A DNA stretch of 20,384 nucleotides from an uncultured beta proteobacterium (GTDB lineage: Bacteria > Pseudomonadota > Gammaproteobacteria > Burkholderiales > Rhodocyclaceae): assembly GCA_903917505.1 (NCBI GenBank), contig CAIXAY010000044.1, positions 1 through 20,384 on the forward strand, read 5' to 3'. Shown piece after piece: positions 13,787 to 20,384 of the stretch (within the stretch, counting starts at the first letter, position 1; every line of letters starts with the position of its first letter). A program made the position numbers and the translations under genes. The notes below the pieces were generated by a model. That model saw nothing but the letters and a program-made list of their open reading frames with translations, was not told the origin of the DNA and did no database searches.

Positions 13787-14554
13787 ATGAGCGAATTCCC
13801 TTGCCTCAAAACGCTGACCGAAGTTTCGTCGCTTGACCACCTCGTCACACGCGATCGCGATCACGACTGCGCGGGTTTCGGCAAGCATCATGTCTGCGTC
13901 AAGGTCGAGGCCGTCGCCGATCTGCCGACGCGCTTCGGCGATTTCCGCATCGTCGCCTTTTACAACAACCGCGATGGCAAGGAACACATCGCGATCGTTC
14001 ACGGCGACGTGCTCGGACGCGAGAATGTCGTCACCCGCCTGCACTCCGAATGCCTGACCGGCGACGCGCTCGGTTCGCTGCGCTGCGATTGCCGCGACCA
14101 GCTCGGCACGGCCCTTACGCGCATTGCGCAAGAGCCTTGCGGCGTGCTCCTGTACCTGCGCCAGGAGGGCCGCGGCATCGGGCTGCTGAACAAGGTGCGG
14201 GCCTATGCGCTGCAGGACCGCGGGCTCGACACGGTCGATGCCAACCTGGCCCTCGGCTTTCGCGACGACGAACGCGACTACGCGGTCGCCGCGCACATGC
14301 TCGCCAGCCTGACGCTGCGGTCGATCCGCCTGCTCACCAACAATCCGCGCAAGGTCGAAGAGCTTCAGCGCTATGGCATCAATGTCGTCGATCGCATTCC
14401 TCACGTCATCCCGGCGAACGACCACAACCGCTTCTACCTCGAAACCAAGGCCAACCGCTCGGGCCATTTCATCGACTTCGAGGGCAAGCCGCACGTCGCC
14501 GAACAGGACGATCCGGTCGTGGTCGCGGTGGAAAGCGGCGAGCAAGGCCGCTGA
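13787..14554 (+). CDS. ribA: GTP cyclohydrolase II (RibA-like)
   Basis: A 255-residue stand-alone GTP cyclohydrolase II, the first committed step of riboflavin synthesis (GTP to diaminohydroxyribosylaminopyrimidine phosphate, formate and pyrophosphate). Zinc ligands are in HSECLTGDALGSLRCDCRDQ (Cys89, Cys100, Cys102). YLRQEGRGIGL (123-133) binds the GTP phosphates, and DERDYAVAAHMLASL then LLTNNPRKVE complete the active site. Compared with E. coli RibA it has about 35 extra residues at the N-terminus and about 25 at the C-terminus. No DHBP synthase domain is fused. It could be the sole or an extra copy; flavin is also the precursor of the lower ligand of B12, which is a possible but unproven link to the neighbouring B12 genes. 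Confidence 0.93.
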   Translation: MSEFPCLKTLTEVSSLDHLVTRDRDHDCAGFGKHHVCVKVEAVADLPTRFGDFRIVAFYNNRDGKEHIAIVHGDVLGRENVVTRLHSECLTGDALGSLRCDCRDQLGTALTRIAQEPCGVLLYLRQEGRGIGLLNKVRAYALQDRGLDTVDANLALGFRDDERDYAVAAHMLASLTLRSIRLLTNNPRKVEELQRYGINVVDRIPHVIPANDHNRFYLETKANRSGHFIDFEGKPHVAEQDDPVVVAVESGEQGR

Positions 14555-14614
14555 GGAAGCACGCGCTACAGCGTCATACCGGGGATATCGTGCGATCGTT
14601 CGACCAGCGCGAAA

Positions 14615-15223
14615 TCAACTGTCCGCGGCCCCGAATTCGCTGTCTTCGATGATTTCGCAGAAGATGCTCATGACCGCGGGGTCATGCTTGTGGCCTGTCT
14701 CCTCGCGCAGGATATCCATGATTTCCGAGTGCGGCTTGGCCCGGTGATAAGGCCTTGTCTCGGCCATTGCGTCGTAGCTGTCGGCGACCGATATGATGCG
14801 TGAATAAATCGGAATCTCGTCCGCGGCAAGCCCTTCCGGATAGCCTTTCCCATCGTAATACTCATGATGGTGACGGATCGCGAGAGACGCCTGCTTCGAA
14901 CCTTCGAGTTCGGTCGAGAGCAGGATCTTCTCGCCAACCTCGGCATGCAGCCGCATCACCTCCCAGTCGTCTTCGTCGTATTGCGACGCCTTCAGCAGGA
15001 CGTGGTCCGGCATCCCGATCTTGCCGATATCGTGAAACGACGCCCCGATCTTGAGAACATAGAGTTCGTCTGCGCTCAAGCCGTACTTCTCCCCGATGAG
15101 TGCGCAGAGATCACGGACCCGGTCCGAATGCAGCCGCGTCGACAAGTCGCGGTAGCCGAGCACGACCGACAATGCTCTGGTCTGCCGGAACAAGGCATCA
15201 TACGAAGACTCGGGAATCGCCAT
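14615..15223 (-). CDS. Stand-alone HD-GYP domain phosphodiesterase
   Basis: A 202-residue protein that is almost entirely one HD-GYP domain. Catalytic and metal residues are in place: His32 in LHSDRV, HD at 64-65 in FHDIGKIGMPDHVL, His93 in MRLHAEVG, HHEYYDGKGYP (119-129) with the GYP motif, and Asp148 in VADSYDAM. It should hydrolyse cyclic di-GMP (or a related dinucleotide) in the cytosol. No receiver or sensory domain is attached, which is unusual since most HD-GYP proteins carry one; the first 20 residues are only a short helix. The frame is open upstream, but it would overlap the sirtuin gene, so the ATG at 15223 is chosen. It is convergent with the ribA-like gene, about 60 bases apart. 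Confidence 0.92.
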   Translation of the reverse strand: MAIPESSYDALFRQTRALSVVLGYRDLSTRLHSDRVRDLCALIGEKYGLSADELYVLKIGASFHDIGKIGMPDHVLLKASQYDEDDWEVMRLHAEVGEKILLSTELEGSKQASLAIRHHHEYYDGKGYPEGLAADEIPIYSRIISVADSYDAMAETRPYHRAKPHSEIMDILREETGHKHDPAVMSIFCEIIEDSEFGAADS

Positions 15224-15327
15224 GTCAAATATCGCCGGGGCGCAGTCGGCGCGGTTTCGCGTTTTGCGCCGGGCCTGGGCGGTTTGCTTCAGGACGCCGG
15301 TGCCGACTTGAGGTTGAAGGTGATTCC

Positions 15328-15355
15328 ATTGTGGTTCATTCGCGCGAACTGTCAA
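15328..15355 (-). promoter_or_regulatory. Candidate promoter of the HD-GYP gene inside the sirtuin 3' end
   Basis: On the minus strand a perfect -35 TTGACA (15350-15355) is followed after 16 bases by CACAAT (15328-15333), a four-of-six match to the -10 box. It overlaps the last codons of the sirtuin gene and precedes the HD-GYP start by about 100 bases, so that gene may be expressed independently. Confidence 0.42.
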
Positions 15356-16220
15356 GGCTTCCGACCGTTTGCCCGGAGGCGAGCAGATCCAGCAAGTCCG
15401 GCAGGGCATCGACCGCAGTCGCTGCGATGCTGGCGTGACAGTATTCGGCAAGCGCCGTCGGTGCGGGATTGACTTCGATCACCCGCGCGCCGTTGCCCAG
15501 AGCGCGCCACGGCAGACTTGCGGCGGGTTCGACTTCGAGCGATGCGCCGACGGCAATCAGCAGATCACAGTCCTCGACCGCATTCCAGGCCGCGTCGATC
15601 ACCTCCGCATCCAGCCTTTCTCCGAACCACACGAGGTCCGGTCGCAGCAGTGCGTCGCAGCAGGGACAATGCGGCACCGGGCCGTCGCACAGTTCGATCG
15701 CCGCCAGATCGGCGCGATCGGCGTACGGATCGCACGCCTCCGCATCCGCATAGCCGTCGCACACCGGACAGATCACCGGGTCTCGCTTGCCGGCGAACAC
15801 CGAATCCTCATCGACGAAAGACTTCAGGCGCAGCAGGTTGCCGTGCAGTTCGATGACATTGCGGCTGCCGGCGCGCTGGTGCAGGCTGTCGATGTTCTGG
15901 GTGATTACCGTGACCCTGAGGCCGCGCCGCTCGAGGTCGGCAATTGCCAGATGCGCGGCATTCGGTCGCGCGGCGCGGACCGATGCGGCGAGATGCACGT
16001 GCCAGTCCCAGACCCGTTGCGGCTGCCGCCTGAACGCCGTGGGCGTGGCAATCTCCATCGGATCGGTGTGCGCCCACAGCCCGGTCATGCGATCGCGGAA
16101 GGTCGGAACGCCGCTCTCGGCCGACATTCCGGCACCGGTAAAAATCACCGCCGAGCGGACGGCGCGCAGGTCGGCAAGCAGATTGGCATCGAACATCGGG
16201 CGGGTTCCGGCTCTCTTCAT
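15336..16220 (-). CDS. Sir2-family NAD-dependent protein deacylase
   Basis: A 294-residue sirtuin. NAD site: FTGAGMSAESGVPTFRD (27-43) and TQNIDSLHQRAG (107-118). The catalytic base is His126 in ELHGNL. Zinc cysteines are C151-P-V-C154 and C185-P-C-C188, separated by a longer than usual insert rich in Asp/Ala. GASLEVEPA (225-233) and VNPAP (250-254) complete the Rossmann fold. It removes acyl groups from lysines with NAD consumption. The CobB/SIRT5-type Tyr-x-x-Arg pair that reads succinyl groups is not obvious: the equivalent stretch is VWDWHVHLAAS, with His and Leu. The start at 16220 is kept, though a Met at codon 9 could also serve. It lies between the HD-GYP and DUF2461 genes on the same strand. 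Confidence 0.93.
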   Translation of the reverse strand: MKRAGTRPMFDANLLADLRAVRSAVIFTGAGMSAESGVPTFRDRMTGLWAHTDPMEIATPTAFRRQPQRVWDWHVHLAASVRAARPNAAHLAIADLERRGLRVTVITQNIDSLHQRAGSRNVIELHGNLLRLKSFVDEDSVFAGKRDPVICPVCDGYADAEACDPYADRADLAAIELCDGPVPHCPCCDALLRPDLVWFGERLDAEVIDAAWNAVEDCDLLIAVGASLEVEPAASLPWRALGNGARVIEVNPAPTALAEYCHASIAATAVDALPDLLDLLASGQTVGSLDSSRE

Positions 16221-16308
16221 CGGACGGCGGCGCTTCTGGATAGCTCGTATTCTAGTCCCCGCGCGCGCAATCCATGCGCGTCAATCGCACAGGGCATACG
16301 GTGACTGG

Positions 16309-16983
16309 TCAATACGGCACTTCGAGCGCAGCGCAGAGGAACTTCATGAAGGGTGCCGACGCGGCGAAGCGCTCGGCGGCCAGGACAGTCAGTCGAGGCC
16401 CGGTGACATCGGCCCGGGTCAGGGATGCAATCGCCACGAAGTCCTTCCTCGACAAATCCTCGATCGCCGGATGATCGGCTGCATAGCCGCGCGGCGGCCG
16501 GGTCAGGCTGTCGCCCGATGGCGTCCACTGCGCGGCGAACTTCCGGTGGTCGCGCGCCGCGAACCATGCCTCGGGTTTCCCGGCGATGCGCGCGCGTATC
16601 CGCCCCAGCGCGTCGCTGTCCGGATGCCAGCAGCCGACGGCCAGGAAGCACTCGTCGACGGCAATATGCACATAGAATCCCGGCGCGTGTACGTCCTTGG
16701 CCAGTTCATGACGGAACTGGATGCCGATGTTGGTCTTGAACGGCGTCTTGTCACGCGCAAAGCGCGTATCGCGATACACGCGCATCAGCGATCCGCCCAT
16801 CTTGCGCGGATCGGCGCGAAAGTGCGGGGCAAAAGCCTTGAGCCGGGGCGCCATGGCTTCGATGAAGGCCATCGCCGGTTCGCGCACGAGGGATTCATAG
16901 CGCGCTTTGTTTTCCTCGAACCACGCCCGCTTGTTGTTGGCGCTCAGTTCATCGAGGAATTCAATGGTCGCTTTGGTAAACAT
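16309..16983 (-). CDS. DUF2461 domain protein (TIGR02453 family)
   Basis: A 224-residue soluble protein of normal length for this family. Characteristic blocks are FLDELSANNKRAWFEENKARY (about 9-29), a helical stretch ending FAPHFRADPRKMGGSLMRVY, RDTRFARDKTPFKTNIGIQF (about 71-90), PGFYVHIAVDECFLAVGCWHP (about 101-121), and RPPRGYAADHPAIEDLSRKDF (about 162-182). The family is widespread and found in bacteria and fungi without an assigned reaction. A strong GAGGGG precedes the ATG. It is followed by the sirtuin gene after 88 bases on the same strand; co-transcription is possible but not evident. Confidence 0.92.
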   Translation of the reverse strand: MFTKATIEFLDELSANNKRAWFEENKARYESLVREPAMAFIEAMAPRLKAFAPHFRADPRKMGGSLMRVYRDTRFARDKTPFKTNIGIQFRHELAKDVHAPGFYVHIAVDECFLAVGCWHPDSDALGRIRARIAGKPEAWFAARDHRKFAAQWTPSGDSLTRPPRGYAADHPAIEDLSRKDFVAIASLTRADVTGPRLTVLAAERFAASAPFMKFLCAALEVPY

Positions 16984-17281
16984 CGAGGCCCCTCTAGGAA
17001 ATTGATCCAGCCGATGCAGCGTTCTTCACGGGCATCCATGTTGCACGAAGCCGGCGGGCGGCTCAAGGTTCACGGCGCGAAATGAACTCCCCACGCGACC
17101 GGATCGCGCGCTGTGGCTCGGCCGGCCTGCGCGCTCGCGAGCTCGCTCGCGGCAAGCAAATCAGTTCTGGACGAATCGGGCAGCTGGCATTAGAGTCAGC
17201 CGGCAAAGAGGCCGGATACCCGCGATCGGGCAGGCTCTTCCCTGAAACCCGTGCATCACGTTGCCGGACTGGAAACGACCC
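16984..17281. other. Divergent intergenic region, no gene seen
   Basis: Nearly 300 bases separate the divergent DUF2461 and DUF2939 genes. Short frames cross it without a Shine-Dalgarno or recognisable protein features. A GC-rich palindromic patch (GCGCTCGCGAGCTCGCTCGC, around 17131-17150) is the only visible structure. Confidence 0.45.
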
Positions 17282-17839
17282 ATGACTTTAAAGAAGTCGA
17301 TTCTCGTGGCGCTGACCGCAGTGCTTTGTGCCTGGTACTACGCGACGCCTTATCTGGCTTTCACCGCGATGAAAGCCGCCGCCGACAGGAAGGATGCACA
17401 GGCATTGTCCGAGTACGTCGATTACCCGGCCGTCCGCGAGAGCCTTAAGTCCGCATTCAAAGCCAAGATGGCTGCGGCAGTGGCCATGCAGGCGGAGAGC
17501 ACGCCCTTCGCCGAATTTGGCGCGCGCCTGGCTGCGGCCATAGTCGACACCCTTGTTGACGCGATGATTACGCCGCAAGGACTGGCAAACCTGATGAGCG
17601 CGGAACAGCCCGCAGCGAAGAGTCCGACGCTCGGCACACCGACGGAGCCCCCCAACCAGGACAGCAAGGGGCAGCCATCGGAACGCGACACGGTGATCGC
17701 TCGTCGGTATGCTGGCTGGAACCGGTTTGAAATATCTGCCAGCAAAATGGGCCAGCCTGAACAAAAGGTCACCCTGGTGATGCTCCGACAGGGGATTGCC
17801 AGCTGGAAGCTTTCGGCGATCGATTTGCAGTTGAAGTAG
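17282..17839 (+). CDS. DUF2939 family protein, membrane-anchored
   Basis: A 185-residue protein. The ATG at 17282 is preceded by GGAAA and gives a typical start, KKSILVALTAVLCAWYYATPYLA, an uncleaved anchor or signal sequence. The DUF2939 core follows: AFTAMKAAADRKDAQALSEY then VDYPAVRESLKSAFKAKM, the pattern in which the acidic helix and the 'VDYPAxRESLK' segment define the family. A flexible Pro/Gln/Ser-rich linker (about 110-135) leads to a C-terminal beta-rich part (RRYAGWNRFEI, KVTLVMLRQGIASWKLSAI). Proteins of this family are probably periplasmic; function is unknown. It is separate from the B12-binding gene downstream by about 190 bases. Confidence 0.86.
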   Translation: MTLKKSILVALTAVLCAWYYATPYLAFTAMKAAADRKDAQALSEYVDYPAVRESLKSAFKAKMAAAVAMQAESTPFAEFGARLAAAIVDTLVDAMITPQGLANLMSAEQPAAKSPTLGTPTEPPNQDSKGQPSERDTVIARRYAGWNRFEISASKMGQPEQKVTLVMLRQGIASWKLSAIDLQLK

Positions 17840-18033
17840 CCGGGGGTAGCAAGGCTGAATTGCGCGTCCCGCATTCACAAGATATCCGTGACCGGCGAGT
17901 GGCAATGCGATCGCTATCGAACATAATGGCGACCTTGTGATCCGTTCGTAAACCCTTCGTGCAAGCCGGGGAACACCCGAGGCGTAAAATAGAAAATGAT
18001 CAAGTGCATCGTTAAATTGGCAGCGAATCCTTC

Positions 18034-18726
18034 ATGAGCACACTCCCTCCTCCCGTTGGTCGCGATACCGTTTTCAAGAAATACATGGTCGGGCTGCTCG
18101 AGGGCGATGTCCGCGTGATCAAAGCGGTCATCGATGACTTGCTCAAAGAGGGCGCGCCCTTGAATAGTATCTACCGCGATTTCATTCAACTGGGCATGTA
18201 CAAGATCGGCGTGCTTTGGGAACGCCACCAGATTCCCGTCGCGATCGAGCATTTGGCGGCAACGGCGACACAGATTGTCTTGTCCGAACTCTATCTAAGA
18301 CTGCGATGCGCCGGAGAAGACAGTCCGGAAGTGATCATCGCTTGCGTCCCCAATGAACAGCATGATATCGGCACCATGATTGTCGCAAACGTGTGTGGCG
18401 TGGCTGGCTGGAAGAGTGATTTGCTCGGCGCAAACACGCCGACCAGGGATTTGCTGACGTATATCGATCAAAGAAAGCAGATGCCGAAGCTGCTCGCGCT
18501 ATCCGTTACCCTGCCAGCGAATCGAGTGGTTCTGGAAGGCGATCTGGCGGCCATCACAGCCAGGTTTCCGCAGCTGAGAATCTTGATCGGGGGACAGGCG
18601 CTCGCTGGCCACGAAGAGGCCATCGGGTTCGTCGAAGGATTGCTGGCCAAGTATCCGACAGTCCATTACGTGAAGACGCTCGATGAACTGGAGCACTATT
18701 TGACCACGCTCGCTGCTGCAGCTTAG
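18034..18726 (+). CDS. Second stand-alone cobalamin-binding protein (Wx9EH paralogue)
   Basis: A 230-residue protein with the same two-part layout as the product of 11043-11708. The helical cap holds LWERHQIPVAIEH (Trp62, Glu72-His73, Wx9EH) and the Rossmann part NEQHDIG (Glu108-x-His110-x-x-Gly113), LGANTPT (131-137) and ILIGGQAL (183-190). Shared blocks such as CVPNExHxIG and LGANTPTxxLL show close relationship, while the rest differs, so this is an older paralogue rather than a recent copy. No output domain and no kinase is attached or adjacent; the partner must be elsewhere or be shared with the operon 4-8 kb upstream. A TAAAAT at 17985-17990 might be a -10 box. A corrinoid carrier for a methyltransferase is the main alternative, given the URO-D-like gene at 20121. 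Confidence 0.88.
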   Translation: MSTLPPPVGRDTVFKKYMVGLLEGDVRVIKAVIDDLLKEGAPLNSIYRDFIQLGMYKIGVLWERHQIPVAIEHLAATATQIVLSELYLRLRCAGEDSPEVIIACVPNEQHDIGTMIVANVCGVAGWKSDLLGANTPTRDLLTYIDQRKQMPKLLALSVTLPANRVVLEGDLAAITARFPQLRILIGGQALAGHEEAIGFVEGLLAKYPTVHYVKTLDELEHYLTTLAAAA

Positions 18727-18829
18727 CCATTTCAGCACGATAATCAAACGGCCGCTCTCCGACAAGCCTCTGGCTCGGCTCCTGGCCATCAACTGCCCGA
18801 TGCCATGCAAGCGCCGCGAACTGCTTTCG

Positions 18830-18888
18830 CTGCTTAAGCAGATGCCCTTCGGCGGATTGCCTTCAGGGACTGAAGAGACGAGCATCTG
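18830..18888. repeat. Nested inverted repeats downstream of the second B12 gene
   Basis: A 12-bp palindrome CTGCTTAAGCAG (18830-18841) abuts an outer pair CAGATGC (18839-18845) and GCATCTG (18882-18888), inside which CTTCAG-GGA-CTGAAG makes a 6-bp hairpin. The region is intergenic (18727-18972). It could be a structured RNA, a terminator region or the trace of a decayed gene; no U-run follows. Confidence 0.35.
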
Positions 18889-18972
18889 TTGTCAAGCTAA
18901 AGTGCGCGCAGCATAATTCCCGCCATCACCTACAATTCGTCAGCGGACCCGAGGATCCGCGCCAACACGCTT

Positions 18973-19428
18973 ATGCCGCATCACGAGCCGAAAGCGGACT
19001 TGCCTTACCGGATTTACGTCAATCGACATTTCGTGGTCGAGCAATGTCGAGATTGCGCAATTCCGGGCTACCTGATTGTCAGCCCCCTGCGGGAGGCAAT
19101 GAGCCTCGGCCAACTTGACGCCGAGGCGCTCCGTTCGCTCGGCCCGACCCTCGCGCTGGCAACGGCGGCCGTGGAGGAAGTGATCAAGCCGGTGAAGATT
19201 TATTGCGCGCAGTTCGGAGAAGGAGACGGCACGCTTCACTTTCATGTCTTTCCGCGAACGACCGAGATCACCCTCGCCTATCGCGCAGACCGGCCCGGGC
19301 AGGGCCGGCTCATACGCGGGCCGGTGCTGCTTGACTGGGCGAGAGAGCGATACCGGACGACCGGGCCGTCGCAAGGGGTGACGGAAGCGATCGAAGGGCT
19401 GCGTCGCGCGTTTGCCGATGCGGCATGA
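18973..19428 (+). CDS. HIT-like family protein with altered catalytic motif
   Basis: A 151-residue protein resembling histidine-triad nucleotide-binding proteins: YVNRHFVVEQCRDCAIPGYL and IVSPLREAMSLGQL correspond to the first half, and YCAQFGEGDGTLHFHVFPRT (78-97) to the HxHxHxx motif. Here the third histidine is Phe93 (H-F-H-V-F-P), so only two of the three triad histidines are present. The DCxIPGYL segment is typical of HIT-type proteins that act on dinucleotides. Loss of the last histidine may mean a non-hydrolytic nucleotide-binding role or a different chemistry. No strong Shine-Dalgarno is seen. A GNAT gene follows after 72 bases. Confidence 0.75.
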   Translation: MPHHEPKADLPYRIYVNRHFVVEQCRDCAIPGYLIVSPLREAMSLGQLDAEALRSLGPTLALATAAVEEVIKPVKIYCAQFGEGDGTLHFHVFPRTTEITLAYRADRPGQGRLIRGPVLLDWARERYRTTGPSQGVTEAIEGLRRAFADAA

Positions 19429-19500
19429 CATTGGGTGCGCGGGAACGCTCCGCGCGAAGCTTGCTACCGGACAACATTGCGCGCAGCGCGGGGAGGCCAA

Positions 19501-19998
19501 TTGGACTTTACAATCGAAGCAATGACATCGAGTGACTGGACAGACGTTCGGGCCATCTATCTCGATGGAATCGCCACCGGCCAGGCGACGTTCGAGGTCG
19601 ATGCGCCAGCCTGGGAACAATGGGACGCGGCCCATTTATCGAGTTGCCGCTTGGTCGCCCGCCAGCGCGACCGTATTCTTGGATGGGCCGCGCTCAGCCC
19701 CGTCTCCCGCCGCAGCTGTTACGCCGGCGTCGCGGAAGTCAGCGTCTACGTTGCGCAGGCAGCCCGCGGCCTCGGGCTGGGCAAGACCTTGCTGCGAGCG
19801 CTCGTCGCCGAATCGGAGCAGCACGGGATCTGGACCCTGCAAGGATCGACCTTCCCGGAGAACAGCGCCAGCCTGCGGTTGCAGGCGAGTTGCGGTTTCC
19901 GCATCCTGGGAAAGCGCGAACGCATCGCCAGGCATAAGGGCGTTTGGCGCGACACGGTCATCACCGAAAGACGAAGTCCATCGATCGGCATCGATTAG
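19501..19998 (+). CDS. GNAT acetyltransferase, phosphinothricin-acetyltransferase-like, probable TTG start
   Basis: About 165 residues from a TTG at 19501, chosen because GGGGAGG stands five bases before it and the sequence DFTIEAMTSSDWTDVRAIYLDG fits the usual start of PAT-type GNATs; the ATG at 19435 would add a tail of low-complexity residues without family likeness, and the ATG at 19522 would cut into the first strand. Features: GIATGQATFE, WDAAHLSSCRLVA, motif A as EVSVYVAQAARGLGLGKTLL (79-98) with RGLGLG at 89-94, and NSASLRLQASCGFRILGKRE for motif B. This subfamily acetylates phosphinothricin, methionine sulfoximine or other amino-acid-like amines; the natural substrate is unknown. No partner is adjacent. 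Confidence 0.88.
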   Translation: MDFTIEAMTSSDWTDVRAIYLDGIATGQATFEVDAPAWEQWDAAHLSSCRLVARQRDRILGWAALSPVSRRSCYAGVAEVSVYVAQAARGLGLGKTLLRALVAESEQHGIWTLQGSTFPENSASLRLQASCGFRILGKRERIARHKGVWRDTVITERRSPSIGID

Positions 19999-20081
19999 GC
20001 AGCCACCGTTTCTCGATTCGGAATTGCGCCCGCTTTCGTTGACCATAGTGGCAAGCGGCCATTAGACTCCAATCCGGGAGA

Positions 20082-20099
20082 CGGCCGGCAATCCGGCCG
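20082..20099 (+). promoter_or_regulatory. Hairpin just upstream of the URO-D-like gene
   Basis: CGGCCGG-CAAT-CCGGCCG is a perfect 7-bp GC-only stem with a 4-base loop, ending about 11 bases before the GGAG Shine-Dalgarno. It is followed by A-rich rather than T-rich sequence on the plus strand, so a terminator is unlikely; an mRNA-stabilising or translational control hairpin, or a DNA-binding site, is possible. Confidence 0.35.
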
Positions 20100-20120
20100 C
20101 AAAAGAACAAGGAGCAGGGA

Positions 20121-20384
20121 ATGAAGCACCCCTTCGGGAACGACCCGAAAAAAATAGAGGCCTACACAAAATTCTGGTCGCGCGAAGAGGTCAAGAGGCC
20201 GATCGTCGGGTTCACTTTCAAAGGCTGGTTCCCGCTCGACGAGTACCAAGCGTCCGCAGCCTGGCCGAAGAACACCTATCTGACGCCGGACATGGTCGAT
20301 CCGAAAGCATTCCTCGACGACCAGGAACGGCTCCTTTGCGAAGCCGACCGCATCGACGACGACATCCTGCGCGGCGCCACGCCC
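20121..20384 (+). CDS. Uroporphyrinogen-decarboxylase-like protein, N-terminal fragment
   Basis: The frame begins at an ATG with GGAG eight bases upstream and is open to the window edge (88 codons), so the C-terminus is missing. The start reads MKHPFGNDPKKIEAYTKFWS, followed by RPIVGFTFKGWFPLDEY, YLTPDMVDPKAFLDDQERLL and DRIDDDILRGATP. I associate this pattern with a URO-D-superfamily group annotated as uroporphyrinogen-III decarboxylase-like or corrinoid-methyltransferase-related proteins, which resemble MtaA/CmuA-type methyltransferases more than true HemE. The catalytic or zinc-binding part is beyond the window, so this cannot be confirmed. The presence of a B12-binding protein 1.4 kb upstream is suggestive of corrinoid chemistry but they are separated by HIT and GNAT genes. 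Confidence 0.58.
   Translation, partial: MKHPFGNDPKKIEAYTKFWSREEVKRPIVGFTFKGWFPLDEYQASAAWPKNTYLTPDMVDPKAFLDDQERLLCEADRIDDDILRGATP

Noticed and set aside
13697..14545. 282-codon minus-strand frame
   Set aside because: Antisense to the ribA-like gene, whose zinc and GTP motifs are intact.
15787..17085. 432-codon plus-strand open frame
   Set aside because: It runs antisense through the sirtuin and DUF2461 genes, which both have full sets of family motifs; its product is arginine-rich shadow sequence without domains.
19437..19455. GCGCGG...CCGCGC hairpin after the HIT-like gene as a terminator
   Set aside because: Short stem in very GC-rich sequence with no U-run; likely chance.

Overview
The window is GC-rich, gene-dense bacterial DNA. 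Its gene set (CrcB/DUF190 operon, glycine-zipper protein, DUF2939, DUF599 and DUF2461 families, PaiB, stand-alone HD-GYP) and short basic and cysteine-pair secreted proteins suggest a betaproteobacterium, perhaps of the Rhodocyclales type. That placement is inference from gene content; no rRNA or other phylogenetic marker is present. I saw no tRNA, rRNA, CRISPR array, insertion sequence or phage gene.

Left end (1-1004, minus strand): a fluoride-response operon. A sigma70-like promoter (-35 TTGCCT, 17-bp spacer, -10 TATACT) sits directly before a well-formed fluoride (crcB-type) riboswitch. It is followed by a leader with a hairpin that competes with the aptamer and a second stem that covers the crcB Shine-Dalgarno. 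The operon then runs crcB, a DUF190 gene and the first 41 codons of a cation:proton antiporter.

1097-9383: mostly single housekeeping or accessory genes: a GNAT acetyltransferase, an exported metallo-beta-lactamase-fold hydrolase of the lactonase type, several small secreted or hypothetical proteins in a gene-poor stretch (about 2466-4620), an Old Yellow Enzyme reductase (NemA-like), a glycine-zipper membrane protein, a DUF599 membrane protein, a DJ-1/PfpI plus PaiB gene pair, and an XRE-type regulator with a palindrome upstream.

9578-13707: the most interesting part. A heme-oxygenase-like gene is divergent from a tightly overlapping three-gene operon: an unrecognised helical protein, a stand-alone cobalamin-binding protein carrying the Wx9EH signature of B12 photoreceptors and the ExHxxG cobalt-ligand motif, and a PAS-PAS-hybrid histidine kinase with a fused receiver. 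I read this as a candidate light-, B12- or tetrapyrrole-sensing phosphorelay in which the sensor is a separate protein from the kinase. A second Wx9EH/ExHxxG protein lies alone at 18034-18726.

13787-20384: GTP cyclohydrolase II (ribA-like) with its own -10 box, then a minus-strand group of stand-alone HD-GYP phosphodiesterase, a sirtuin and a DUF2461 protein, then plus-strand DUF2939, the second B12 protein, a HIT-like protein with an altered HxHxH motif, a GNAT with a likely TTG start, and the beginning of a uroporphyrinogen-decarboxylase-like (possibly corrinoid methyltransferase-related) gene cut by the window edge.
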